From the NCBI RefSeq assembly GCF_051486985.1, contig NZ_JAHVDV010000035.1:1-55133 (forward strand): a stretch of DNA of 55,133 bases, written 5' to 3'. The position numbers and the translations under genes are program-made. This document shows positions 1 through 8,776 of this stretch, piece by piece; the stretch's first letter is position 1, and each line of letters begins with the position of its first letter. Origin of the DNA: CBFFRJ01 sp051486985. Its GTDB lineage: Bacteria > Pseudomonadota > Gammaproteobacteria > Enterobacterales > Enterobacteriaceae. The notes below the pieces were generated by a model. It had not been told where the DNA came from. It saw nothing but the letters and a program-made list of their open reading frames with translations, and did not search any database.

Positions 1-370
1 AGGAAAATCAGGGAAAGAGCAGGTCTGCGCGGGAATGAGAAAGCTGTTGCAACTGGCTTATGGCGTAGTGAAATCGGGTCGCATATTCGACGCTGAGATA
101 CCGCTTGCGGCCTGAACCGCAAGACGGTATCTCTCCCCAAAGGGGCGAGAGGACCGATCGTGCCCGCATTTTTTTCTGGGAATTTCTCAGCCTCTGGGAG
201 AGAGGCGGGGTAAGGGAAAGGGTCCGGCTGAAAGTTGGTGAGCGTTGACGGCTGACCGGTCCGCCCGCCTGAATGGGACACCCCACCACATCACCTGCAT
301 TAACCCAGAAATTATACAACTTATATATTATTGATTATAAATAATAAATAAAAAATTATTCATAAAAACT
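1..370. other. Non-coding left edge
   Basis: I see no convincing gene here. The only long minus-strand frame translates a palindromic repeat and has low-complexity content. The segment holds a decayed CCCTCTCCC-type repeat (about 121-233) and then a very AT-rich stretch (about 310-400), which reads as a promoter region for the plus-strand genes that follow. Confidence 0.6.
121..233. repeat. Degenerate GGGAGAGG-type palindromic repeat
   Basis: Two imperfect palindromic units are visible: CTCTCCCCAAAGGGGCGAGAG near 128-150 and CTCTGGGAGAGAGGCGGGGT near 192-211. The second shares the GAGAGG..GGGT.AGGG pattern with the elements at 25908-25947 and 29911-29990, so all probably belong to one intergenic repeat family. 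The pair arrangement is BIME-like. Confidence 0.5.
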
Positions 371-394
371 TGGACAGATATTTTATTTTGTGTA
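371..394. promoter_or_regulatory. Candidate LitR/CarH-type MerR operator
   Basis: TGGACA, 12 nt, TGTGTA lie in AT-rich DNA about 50 bp upstream of the first remnant gene. This resembles the TGTACA-N12-TGTACA operators reported for light-responsive LitR/CarH-class MerR regulators, with one or two mismatches per half. Such regulators often control photolyase/cfa operons, which fits the remnant genes downstream. The assignment is inference from pattern and context. Confidence 0.3.
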
Positions 395-445
395 AGTTCT
401 AAGTAACCATATAGATCCGGATCTTTTTGCGCACGGGTGAAGGCC

Positions 446-760
446 ATGACCACAATCGGTTCCACCACTGACCACTATTTTGATTTCTATACCGCGCTGA
501 ACAGCCAGCCCCTGGCGGCCCCCCCTCAGCTCGGTCATGCCGGGGCCATCTTCATCGATCCTGTCGGTGAACATCGTGGTCTGCGTGCATCTCAACGCTA
601 TTGCTCTCTCCTGCCGGTAAACCTGGATCGCTGTCGGTTCGTTATCGATTCGCCGCTTCGCAATGCCGCTCGTTTCCTGGTGAGCTGGACGATGCACTGG
701 TCCCACCCCCGCACGCAATATCCTGAACTGCGTGTACAGTTGATCAGAGAGACAACATGA
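446..760 (+). pseudogene. NTF2/SnoaL-like protein, truncated remnant
   Basis: The frame (ATG at 446; an in-frame GTG lies at 437) looks like an NTF2-like family protein: HYFDFYTALN, then FIDPVGEHRGL, CRFVID and VSWTMHWSHPR, in the order expected for the SnoaL-like proteins found in photolyase/cfa operons. After WSHPR the normal C-terminal strand is missing and the frame runs into TQYPELRVQLIRETT and a stop. That tail looks like the end of another operon gene, possibly the chalcone-isomerase-like one. I infer an internal deletion that fused two genes. The stop overlaps the next ATG (ATGA), so the cistron junction is preserved. A short functional protein cannot be excluded. Confidence 0.55.
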
Positions 761-1062
761 AACGACTGTTGGCCCCCGGCTGGCACATTCGCCCCACCGC
801 CAGCGATCGGTATAAAGGCACGGCGAGCGACATGGAAGGTGTGGCTCAGGGCCAGTCTGCAGGCAATACTTTCCACTGGCGCTACAGTATGAATGTGAAA
901 AACGGGGGCAACACCAGGCAGCTCCATTTCGGCGACGGGATGTATCTGCGGGACGGCAGCCATCTGTTTACCAGAACGGCGATGAAGAAACCGGGCATTA
1001 TCGTGGCAACGGTCGCCCTCTTCTTCACCAAAAAAGGGTATTTCGCAGGAGAAGAACAATGA
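757..1062 (+). pseudogene. DUF3833 protein, internally deleted
   Basis: The C-terminal half matches the DUF3833 lipoprotein family: RYKGTASDMEG, GNTFHWRYSM, DGMYLRDGSHLF and a final VALFFTKKG. Family members are about 170-180 residues with an N-terminal lipobox. This 101-residue frame keeps only MKRLLA of the signal peptide and jumps to GWHIRPTASDRYKG, so the lipobox Cys and roughly 70-80 residues are absent. An in-frame deletion is the simplest explanation. Without export signal or N-terminal half it is probably non-functional. It overlaps both neighbours by ATGA junctions, which indicates a former tightly coupled operon. Confidence 0.6.
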
Positions 1063-2018
1063 CAACGCAACCTGTACTCGGTATCAGCGCATGCCTGACG
1101 GGCTCAACGGTACGTTTTGACGGCGGGCATAAGCGCATGGATTTTGTCATGACTGCCCTGGCCCAGTGGGTCACCTTTAAACCTGTCTGCCCGGAGATGG
1201 CGATTGGCCTGCCGGTTCCCCGCCCTGCACTGCGGCTTATCAGGACCAAAGACGAGAGCATACAGATGCGTTTCACCCATGCGCCGTATGAGGATGTGAC
1301 CGCCAGAATGACCGACTTCGCGGAAAGTTACCTGCCCGGCGTTGCGGAACTCGACGGTTTTATCGTCTGTGCAAAATCCCCCAGCTGTGGCATGGAGCGG
1401 GTGCGTCTGTACGATGAGAAGGGTAACCGGGGCCGCAAAGAGGGTCAGGGATTGTTCACCGCCGCCATGCAGGAAAAATATCCCTGGCTGCCGGTAGAAG
1501 AAGATGGACGGTTGCATGATCCGGTGCTTCGCGAGAATTTTGTTGAGCGGGTGTTTGCTCTGCATGAACTCAATACCCTTCGGGCGAAGGGCCTGACTCG
1601 CCACGCCCTGCTGGCATTTCATAGCCGCTATAAGTTACAACTGCTCGCGCACCATCAGGCAGGTTATCGCGAAATTGGCCCCTTCATTGCTCATCTGCAT
1701 GAATGGGACGATCTGGAGGCGTTTTTCGTGGCCTACCGGGAGAAGCTGATGACGATTCTGAAGCACCCCGCCTCGCGTAAAAATCACACCAACGTGCTGA
1801 TGCATATTCAGGGTTATTTCAATAAGAAACTCAATAGTCGCCAGCGGGCAGAGCTGCGCAAGGTGATTATCGATTATCGCGCTGGCCTTTTGCCTATTCT
1901 CGCCCCGCTCACCTTACTGAAACATTATCTGGCGGAACATCCGGATGACTATTTGCTGACCCAAAACTACTTTTCACCCTATCCGGAAAATCTGGGGCTG
2001 CGCCTGGCCGTGAGTTAA
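1059..2018 (+). CDS. TudS-like DUF523 / DUF1722 fusion protein
   Basis: The N-terminal domain (about residues 5-150) is DUF523, the family of the thiouracil desulfurase TudS. Cys12 (ISACLTG), Cys44 (PVCPEMAIG) and Cys110 (SPSCGM) stand where TudS holds its [4Fe-4S] cluster. The C-terminal domain (about 180-310) is DUF1722, the domain of E. coli YbgA (FHSRYKLQLLAHH, then VLMHIQGYFNKKLNSRQRAEL). This two-domain form (319 residues) is commonly found beside photolyase genes. The start overlaps the upstream remnant stop (ATGA) with AGGAGAAG just before it. The gene looks intact. Substrate is unknown; desulfuration of a thiolated nucleobase is a family-based guess. A strong terminator follows. Confidence 0.85.
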   Translation: MTTQPVLGISACLTGSTVRFDGGHKRMDFVMTALAQWVTFKPVCPEMAIGLPVPRPALRLIRTKDESIQMRFTHAPYEDVTARMTDFAESYLPGVAELDGFIVCAKSPSCGMERVRLYDEKGNRGRKEGQGLFTAAMQEKYPWLPVEEDGRLHDPVLRENFVERVFALHELNTLRAKGLTRHALLAFHSRYKLQLLAHHQAGYREIGPFIAHLHEWDDLEAFFVAYREKLMTILKHPASRKNHTNVLMHIQGYFNKKLNSRQRAELRKVIIDYRAGLLPILAPLTLLKHYLAEHPDDYLLTQNYFSPYPENLGLRLAVS

Positions 2019-2080
2019 TTTATTCCTCTATTCCTCTCCTGGTCAGGCCCGATTTTTATAAGGGCGACTATTCTCATCAT

Positions 2081-2109
2081 AGACGGCAAAATTTGCCGTC
2101 TTTTTTTTC
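2081..2109 (+). terminator. Rho-independent terminator
   Basis: GACGGCAAA and TTTGCCGTC form a near-perfect palindrome followed at once by eight T residues. It lies 63 bp after the stop of the DUF523/DUF1722 gene and ends that transcription unit. Confidence 0.9.
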
Positions 2110-2282
2110 GTTATTCATGACGGCGAATTTCGGGTCTGGCAGAAGGCCTCCCGATAAATGTTATTGATACTTAAATAGAAAACAGAAGACAACGTCGGTT
2201 GCGACAGCGCATTATCGTGTAAACCTGCAATTTGCATTTAACCGGCTGACATAATGAAAAAACGCTGCGTTTTATCGCCCGG

Positions 2283-5261
2283 ATGATGAAACGCACTATA
2301 GCCAGGGACGATAACTTCATTTTCATGACTATGCACAGACAACCCGGCGCGATAACGCGTGGCTTATGCTTACTTTTTTTTAGCGCGACCGTTTTTTTCA
2401 GCGGCCTGCTTCAGGCGCAGGAACCCCCGGTCGCCCTGAGCGAATATTTCGTTGAATCCTGGTCGACAAAAGAGGGCCTTCCGCATAACAGTATCAATGC
2501 CATAGCGCAGACCCGAGAAGGTTACCTGTGGTTTGGGACCTGGGAAGGCTTTGCCCGTTATAACGGTAAAAGCTTCCAGCTGTTTGAGCGTGGCGGAGAG
2601 GCGGGACTGCCCGATTCGGGTATTCTGGCTCTGCTTGCCGAGGAGGATGGCAGCCTGCTGGTTGCCGGTGCGCGTGGTGGTATCTCCTCCTGGAACAAGG
2701 GTCAATGGCATAACTCTGCACCCGCGCCAACCATGATCGCTTCCGTCACCCGGGACAGCAAAGGTAACCACTGGTTTGGTATGCCCGGTATGGGGCTTGT
2801 GTTTCGCCCGGCAAACGAGACCAGCGCACTGCATGATGAGCGGGTCATTGACAATGTCACGGTAAATAAAAGTGTGGAAGATGCGAGCGGAACGATATGG
2901 GCGGCCACCGACCAGGGCCTGTATCAGATTCGCCATCGCCAGGCGACACGGGTTTCCCCCGCTACCGGATTGCCGCCGGTACGCGTATTTAGTCTGCTGG
3001 TCACGGCTGACAATACCCTGCTGGTCGGCACGGAAAAAGGGGTCTGGAAACGTACAGGTGACGCCTTTGTTCCGTTGCACCCGCAACTCACCGGTGAAGT
3101 GGTCGCCACGCTGATGCAGGACAACCGCCAGGATATCTGGCTTGGTACCATCAACCACGGTATTTTCCGTCTAAGCCCCCTGGGGCTTGAGCACCTCAAC
3201 ATTGATAACGGTATTGTGCACAACCGGGTGCAAGCCATCCTGCAGGACAGAGAGCACAACATCTGGATTGGCACTAACTCTGGCTTACTGCGCCTGCGCC
3301 GTGCCCCTTTTATTACGGTCAGTCGCCGTCAGGGACTGAACGGAGACTATATTCGCACGGTGATGACCCATTCTGATGGCAGCATCTGGGTCGGCAGCAG
3401 TACCGGTCTGAACCGCATCCGGGGCGGTAAGGTCGAGCAAATCAACGACGGCCAGAGCATGCCCCCCTCGGTACTCAGCCTGAGTGAAGCGGCAGACGGC
3501 AGCGTATGGGTAGGCACTTACACCGATGGCCTTATGCACTGGAAAGACGGAAAGTTATCGGTGGTCCTGCAGCAAAAGGACGGGCTGCTTAGTAATGAGA
3601 TCCGCGCCATTCTTCCCGACAGCCAGCAAAATCTCTGGATTGGCACCGCGTCCGGTCTGAGCGTGCTGCGTGCGGATGGCACGCTCCAGAGCTATGCCTC
3701 CGCCGACGGACTTCCCGCCGGTTTTATTATGGCCCTGCAGGAAGATGAAGCCCATCGTATCTGGGTAGGCACCGGGCTGGGAGCATCCTTTTTCGACGGT
3801 AAGACATTCACACCGGTTCCCCTTACCAATATGGAACATGCTGAGTATGTCTTCGGCTTTTATAACGAACCTGACGATATGTGGATGACGTCGGACCGGG
3901 GCCTCATTCGCTACCGTAAGCGTGACGGCGCTCTGGGTATGGTCGGGCGTAAAAACGGGCTTCCCATCGACAAGCTCTTTCAGGTCATACCGGACAAGGC
4001 GGGTTATCTCTGGCTCACCTCGAACCGGGGAGTGATTCGCATCAGCAAAGCTGACGCCATTGCGGTCGTTGAAGGACGTAAAAAACAGCTTACCGTGACC
4101 CACTTTGGCGAGAGCGATGGCATGATAAGCGCCCAGGCGAACGGGGGATCTATGCCTGCCGCCACGGTCGATAAGCAAGGCGGTATCTGGGTGGCGACGG
4201 CACGGGGCGCAGTAAGGGTTCTCCCGCAGCGTTTAAGTGAGTTTACTAAAACCCGTTTAAGGCCGATTGTGGAGTCGGTCAGCAGCAATAGTCCCTCTCC
4301 AGGCAATAATTACACCTGGCCTGCCGGAACGACCCGTATCCGTATTGACTATTCCGGGCTGGGATATGTTCTGCCGGAGCGTATTCTGTACCGCACGAAA
4401 CTTGAGGGGTTTGATCCCCAGTGGGTCGATCGCGGCAATGCTACCTCAGCGGAATATACCAACCTGGCGCCGGGCACCTATCGGTTTAATGTCTCTGCGA
4501 GCTATCCGAACAGCGACTGGAATGGCGACACCACGTCCATTACCCTGACCATCAAACCCTTTATCTGGCAGCGTCCCCTTTTTCAGGCGCTGTTAGTGCT
4601 GCTCATTGGTCTGTCTGTCTTCCTGCTGTTCCGCTGGCGACTGAACCAGGCGCACCGTAATGAAGAGCGCCTGCGTAAGCTGGTGGCGGCTAAAACGCTG
4701 GCCTTGCAGGAACAGGCAGAGATTTTTGAGCGACAGGCCAGGGAAGATCAGTTGACCGGGCTTAATAACCGACGCGTGTTTGATGAACAGCTCACCCTCT
4801 GTTTTGACGATGCCCGTGATAATCACTACCCGCTGACGCTGGCGATCTTCGATATCGATAACTTTAAGCACATCAACGATCGCTGGTCGCACGTGGTGGG
4901 CGATCAGGTTCTGCAATGCGTTGCCAATATCCTGCGCGATACCCAGCAGTCATCCATGTTAAGCGCCCGCTGGGGCGGCGAAGAGTTTACCCTGCTCTTT
5001 CCCCGCATGGCCATCGCAGAGGCGGCCCGCATTTGTGAATCTCTGAGAGTACGCTTGTCACAAAGCGACAATCGGCATATTGCCGAAGGGTTGCAGGTCA
5101 CGGCAAGCTTCGGACTTGCCGAGTCTTCTGCCGCAAGCGACAGCAACGCGCTCATCAAACATGCGGACCAGGCGCTCTACATCGCCAAGCAAACCGGCAG
5201 AAATAAAGTGATATGTTGGGCGGCTGAGAAAAATGGCGTCCCTGAAGAGGCCAGCGTCTAG
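2283..5261 (+). CDS. Propeller-sensor diguanylate cyclase (GGDEF)
   Basis: Membrane sensor with a periplasmic input and a cytoplasmic diguanylate cyclase making c-di-GMP. The N-terminus has a Sec signal (LCLLFFSATVFFSGLLQAQ). Residues about 50-650 are tandem two-component-regulator propeller repeats, each with a IWIGT/VWVGT-type strand. A Y_Y_Y domain follows (about 685-760), one transmembrane helix (about 766-785), a short coiled segment, then GGDEF (about 820-985). The active-site motif is GGEEF at 898-902. The RxxD product-inhibition site is absent (Gln and Met at the R and D positions), so feedback inhibition is unlikely. Methionines at 2325 or 2331 would give a more usual signal-peptide N-region, and I see no clear ribosome-binding site for 2283. 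The ligand is unknown; homologous propellers often sense glycans. Confidence 0.85.
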   Translation: MMKRTIARDDNFIFMTMHRQPGAITRGLCLLFFSATVFFSGLLQAQEPPVALSEYFVESWSTKEGLPHNSINAIAQTREGYLWFGTWEGFARYNGKSFQLFERGGEAGLPDSGILALLAEEDGSLLVAGARGGISSWNKGQWHNSAPAPTMIASVTRDSKGNHWFGMPGMGLVFRPANETSALHDERVIDNVTVNKSVEDASGTIWAATDQGLYQIRHRQATRVSPATGLPPVRVFSLLVTADNTLLVGTEKGVWKRTGDAFVPLHPQLTGEVVATLMQDNRQDIWLGTINHGIFRLSPLGLEHLNIDNGIVHNRVQAILQDREHNIWIGTNSGLLRLRRAPFITVSRRQGLNGDYIRTVMTHSDGSIWVGSSTGLNRIRGGKVEQINDGQSMPPSVLSLSEAADGSVWVGTYTDGLMHWKDGKLSVVLQQKDGLLSNEIRAILPDSQQNLWIGTASGLSVLRADGTLQSYASADGLPAGFIMALQEDEAHRIWVGTGLGASFFDGKTFTPVPLTNMEHAEYVFGFYNEPDDMWMTSDRGLIRYRKRDGALGMVGRKNGLPIDKLFQVIPDKAGYLWLTSNRGVIRISKADAIAVVEGRKKQLTVTHFGESDGMISAQANGGSMPAATVDKQGGIWVATARGAVRVLPQRLSEFTKTRLRPIVESVSSNSPSPGNNYTWPAGTTRIRIDYSGLGYVLPERILYRTKLEGFDPQWVDRGNATSAEYTNLAPGTYRFNVSASYPNSDWNGDTTSITLTIKPFIWQRPLFQALLVLLIGLSVFLLFRWRLNQAHRNEERLRKLVAAKTLALQEQAEIFERQAREDQLTGLNNRRVFDEQLTLCFDDARDNHYPLTLAIFDIDNFKHINDRWSHVVGDQVLQCVANILRDTQQSSMLSARWGGEEFTLLFPRMAIAEAARICESLRVRLSQSDNRHIAEGLQVTASFGLAESSAASDSNALIKHADQALYIAKQTGRNKVICWAAEKNGVPEEASV

Positions 5262-5322
5262 TGTGGGAAACGCTATCGCCACCATGTTATCTTTTCAATC
5301 AGTGCAAAAGGAGGAGTAAAGG

Positions 5323-5955
5323 GTGACCGGAAAAGTTGACTACCATATTGAAAAATATCTCTTTTCGGAAGCCGGTGAGACGCCACGTATTACCGGTCAG
5401 TGGCGTGAAGTATTGGACGAATGCCGCCAGCGTAAAGCGGGTGCTGAGGAGCGTATGCGGCTCGCTTTACTGAATGTCGATTACGTTACCAGCTTCGAGC
5501 TCCCCTTCCGCTTGCTGCTTACGCGTGCGCCGCAGCTTATTGCCGGGTTGCGTGAAGCGCTCCAGTTGGCTCAGAAAAATGTCATCTTTAACGGAAAACG
5601 CTTTGGCTGCGTTTACAGTTTAAAAACTGACATGAGCCAGATCCCGGATGCATTCCAGTATCGGCTGGTAACGCGTATTCGTCGCGAAGATCCTACGGGC
5701 GTCACCGCCGCGCCGTTTCAGCAAATCGCCAGAGAGGTGAAGGCGCCGCGCGAGCGTTTAAAGCAGGCCCTTGACGCAGGACTTCAGGTGACAGCTCTGG
5801 ACGGGCTATTCTGGTTCGGAATTCAGCGCATGGCTGCCGATATTCAGCGGCTTCGTAAATCAGGTATGAAGATTGCCACGGCGGAGGTAGAAATTTTCGA
5901 CACTCTCACCGCCAGCACTCGTCGTGTGCCTGTTTATCAGCGCCCGCCGGCGTAA
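5323..5955 (+). CDS. HTH_39-type DNA-binding protein, function unknown
   Basis: A GTG start at 5323 follows an excellent AAGGAGG (5308-5314). The last 60 residues (LDGLFWFGIQRMAADIQRLRKSGM, then TRRVPVYQ) look like the phage-associated helix-turn-helix domain HTH_39: a helix pair, then a wing ending in a VPVY strand. The first 140 residues are not recognised; they include a hydrophobic stretch near residues 45-75 but no clear transmembrane helix or signal peptide. It lies 61 bp after the cyclase gene and 37 bp before the acetyltransferase, so it could be co-transcribed with either. Role as a regulator or phage-derived protein is inference. Confidence 0.65.
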   Translation: MTGKVDYHIEKYLFSEAGETPRITGQWREVLDECRQRKAGAEERMRLALLNVDYVTSFELPFRLLLTRAPQLIAGLREALQLAQKNVIFNGKRFGCVYSLKTDMSQIPDAFQYRLVTRIRREDPTGVTAAPFQQIAREVKAPRERLKQALDAGLQVTALDGLFWFGIQRMAADIQRLRKSGMKIATAEVEIFDTLTASTRRVPVYQRPPA

Positions 5956-5992
5956 CCAGGATTACCCATCACCAACAGAACAGGGAGGTAAG

Positions 5993-6574
5993 ATGAATAC
6001 CCACAGCGCGCTCCATACCCTATGCGTTCACGGCTATGGAGAACATGTCCAGACCGGGCGACTGACGCTGCGCCCCGTCGCCCCCGCTGACCTCGAAGAC
6101 TTATTCAGAATTTATGGCGATCCGGCGACAAACATGTTTAATCCCGCCGGGCCTTACCCCGATATCGCTCATGCAAGAGCCGTCCTGACACGCTGGCTGC
6201 ATCACTGGAATAAATACGCGTTTGGCCAGTGGGCAATAGCCCGCATTGATGCGCCAGAGAACGTGATAGGCTTTGGCGGGCTCAGCATTAGCACCTATGC
6301 CGACATCACCATCAACAATCTGGGTTATCGCTTTGCCACCGAGGCATGGGGTAATGGGCTGGCAACTGAATTTTCTCACGCTGCCGTGCGCTATGGTTTT
6401 GAAGTACTTAACCTGAATGCCATTTCGGGTGTGGTCAGGCCGGACCATCTGGCGTCGCAAAAGGTACTGACCAAAGCGGGATTCCATCACGCCGGAGAAG
6501 TGGATGATGTCGCGGATGAAGAACCCAGCCTGCTGTATACGATAAAGGCGCACGAGTGGCGTGCCAGCAGGTGA
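5993..6574 (+). CDS. GNAT family N-acetyltransferase (RimJ/RimL type)
   Basis: Residues 20-190 form a GNAT fold of the ribosomal-protein/small-molecule acetyltransferase subgroup: TGRLTLRPVAPADLEDLF at the start, then YRFATEAWGNGLATE as the acetyl-CoA binding loop, and LNAISGVVRPDHLASQKVLTKAGF as the typical motif B. I chose ATG 5993 because GGGAGGT lies just upstream and the frame upstream overlaps the HTH gene without a signal. The natural substrate cannot be told from sequence. Confidence 0.8.
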   Translation: MNTHSALHTLCVHGYGEHVQTGRLTLRPVAPADLEDLFRIYGDPATNMFNPAGPYPDIAHARAVLTRWLHHWNKYAFGQWAIARIDAPENVIGFGGLSISTYADITINNLGYRFATEAWGNGLATEFSHAAVRYGFEVLNLNAISGVVRPDHLASQKVLTKAGFHHAGEVDDVADEEPSLLYTIKAHEWRASR

Positions 6575-7265
6575 GGCTTTCAGGGCGGCGAGCGTAGCGC
6601 CAGAATAACGATACGCCACCGCCACCGCGTTCCTCCCTGGGTTGAGGCTTCGCAACAGGCACAACAGCAATTCTTGATGCCCCGATGCAGAGCACCAGAG
6701 AACGTATTCTCCTGGGTATATGACCAACGCCCATCGCTGGCAGACAGGATAATTATTTACAGCGGCAGCGTTTTGCATTCACGGTTATGCCACTCTCTTT
6801 TATGCCGGGAGTGCAGCCGGAAAAGAGCCGATAAAAATAATCTGCATTACCCTGTTCTATTTCCTGCCACCTGCACAGTTCAATTAACCTCTCTTGCGGA
6901 TTTTCTCATATGAAATTGAAACGCGCTTTACACCACTGCTTTTTCTGAGCAACAGATAAATGTGAACTACTTCGCAAAAATAAGCCTCTAATTAATGCAT
7001 TACAAGGTATTCGGCGAACTCTTTTTCGGTGCGCAGATGGCTGGTAATTAAACACAACGCCGTTTAAATGGAAAAACACCTGCCACGGCTACGGCTATTG
7101 CGCTACTCACCAAAAGCTGGACAGGAGGGCTATTTAAGCACACTGCTTCAAGGATCACAGGAGTAAAAAAACATAATTAATTAATATAAAAACGTAATAG
7201 ATTCACACGATAAACTATGTCAGAAAGTACTCCACATTGACAAAACAGGCCGGAGATGTGATTAA
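6575..7265. other. Long intergenic region upstream of xynT
   Basis: About 690 bp with no credible gene; the plus frame at 6674-6913 has no family features or ribosome-binding site. The AT-rich right half (6900-7265) should contain the xynTB promoter and holds a CRP-like site at 6961-6976. A weak ribosome-binding site, GGAG, lies near 7252 before the xynT ATG. Confidence 0.6.
6961..6976. promoter_or_regulatory. Candidate CRP site upstream of xynTB
   Basis: TGTGA-N6-TCGCA matches the CRP consensus with one mismatch in the core half sites. It lies about 290 bp before the xynT start in the AT-rich part of the region. Carbon catabolite control would suit a xyloside operon, but one motif in 690 bp is weak evidence. 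Confidence 0.35.
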
Positions 7266-8720
7266 ATGAGTACAGAAATAATTCAAAATCGACATGATGA
7301 ATATCATATATTATCTCGTGGTGAGCGTATTGGTTATGGCATGGGCGATTTCGCTCAAAACCTTGTTTTTGGTACGGTAGGTGGGTTTCTTGCTCTGCAT
7401 ATGCTCACGGTAAATACCATCAGCACTGCAACCGCTGGGTTTATTTTTCTGTTTGTCCGCATCATTAATGTTGTCTGGGATCCGATGGTAGGAACCTACG
7501 TTGATAAAAGAACCTCCAGCGCTGGAAAATATCGCCCCTGGCTTTTAAGGGCCGGTATTCCCCTCGTTATTCTTTCCGCTTTACTATTTGCCCCCATTCC
7601 CGGCGTCAGAGGCTCGGTTCCTTATGCTTTTATTATTTATCTGGCGCTGGATTTAGTGTACTCCGTGGTGAATATTCCATATGGCTCTCTTAATGCTTCC
7701 CTGACAAGGGACCCTGCATCTATTGATAAACTTACCAGTACCAGAATGATGCTGGCCAACAGTGCCAATCTTCTCGTCTACACGTTATTCCCCATGTTTG
7801 TGCAGATGGCCTCTCCTAAAGATCGCAGCCTCAAGGATACCGGATTTTTTGGGCTTGAGCTCAATATGGGGAACTATACTGACCCGTCTGCAAACCATGC
7901 CTGGTTTGGTGTGTACTCGATTTATATGGTTATTGGCGCTGTTGCACTTTTTCTCTGTTATAAATTAACAAAAGAACGCGTTGTGGCTACAGCAGAACAA
8001 ACGGCCAACGTAAAAACTCTGGATCTTTTTCTTGAACTCAAAAACAATAAACCCCTTGTGATTTTGGGATTTTTCTTCATGCTGGCCTTTACATTCATGT
8101 TTGTCATGAACACGGCGAACGGCTTTTTCAACCAGTTTGTTGTCGGTCATTCAGAGTGGATGGGGGCAGTAGGACTTGTTGCCTCAGTTCCGGGTATTTT
8201 ATTTCCCGTTTTCTGGCCAAAACTGAAAAAGTTTTTTGGTAAAAAGGGCTTCTTCCACCTTTTTTTAGGCATGTTTATCGTTGGTGAATTGTTGACTTAT
8301 GTCTGGTCTCTTGACGGTATGCATGATGCACTCTGGCTGGCTTATATCGCAACCTTCATTAAACAGTGGGGTTTAACCTCAGCAACCGGATTTATGTGGG
8401 CTCTGGTTCCTGAAGTGATTGCTTATGGTGAATTAAAATCAGGCAAGCGAAATGCCGCAATTATTAACGCTATTATGGGTATTTTCTTCAAGATTGGGTT
8501 TACCCTTGGTGGGGCGCTTCCGCTTTGGTTGTTGGCCGGATATGGTTTTAACGAAACAAGCGTCTATCAACATGCAAATGCTATTGCGGGTATAAATATG
8601 ACTGCAATTTGGATTCCCATTTTCTTAGCCGTTGTCTCAATGTTCGCTATTCATTTTTATCCCATCTCCGACAAAAACGTGGAAGATATTAACCGGCAAC
8701 TCGATGAGATCCGCGTATAG
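7266..8720 (+). CDS. xynT: Xyloside:cation symporter (GPH family)
   Basis: Inner-membrane carrier of the glycoside-pentoside-hexuronide:cation symporter family (484 residues, about 12 hydrophobic segments). Early family signatures are visible: GYGMGDFAQNLVF near the start and WDPMVGTYVDKRTSSAGKYRPW in the loop after helix 2. It probably imports xylobiose or other xylosides for the xylosidase encoded 56 bp downstream; the pair resembles E. coli yagGH and Klebsiella xynTB. No specific regulator gene lies beside it. Confidence 0.88.
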   Translation: MSTEIIQNRHDEYHILSRGERIGYGMGDFAQNLVFGTVGGFLALHMLTVNTISTATAGFIFLFVRIINVVWDPMVGTYVDKRTSSAGKYRPWLLRAGIPLVILSALLFAPIPGVRGSVPYAFIIYLALDLVYSVVNIPYGSLNASLTRDPASIDKLTSTRMMLANSANLLVYTLFPMFVQMASPKDRSLKDTGFFGLELNMGNYTDPSANHAWFGVYSIYMVIGAVALFLCYKLTKERVVATAEQTANVKTLDLFLELKNNKPLVILGFFFMLAFTFMFVMNTANGFFNQFVVGHSEWMGAVGLVASVPGILFPVFWPKLKKFFGKKGFFHLFLGMFIVGELLTYVWSLDGMHDALWLAYIATFIKQWGLTSATGFMWALVPEVIAYGELKSGKRNAAIINAIMGIFFKIGFTLGGALPLWLLAGYGFNETSVYQHANAIAGINMTAIWIPIFLAVVSMFAIHFYPISDKNVEDINRQLDEIRV

Positions 8721-8776
8721 TAAAAACACATTAACCACAACCCATTAAAAATCAAAATTAAAAAAGGATTGATGAC

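Noticed and set aside
8..319. 103-residue minus-strand frame at the left edge
   Set aside because: It translates the GGGAGAGG-type repeat (SLTPPLSQR pattern) and has no family features or ribosome-binding site.
6674..6913. 79-residue plus frame between the GNAT gene and xynT
   Set aside because: No ribosome-binding site, odd composition, no family features.
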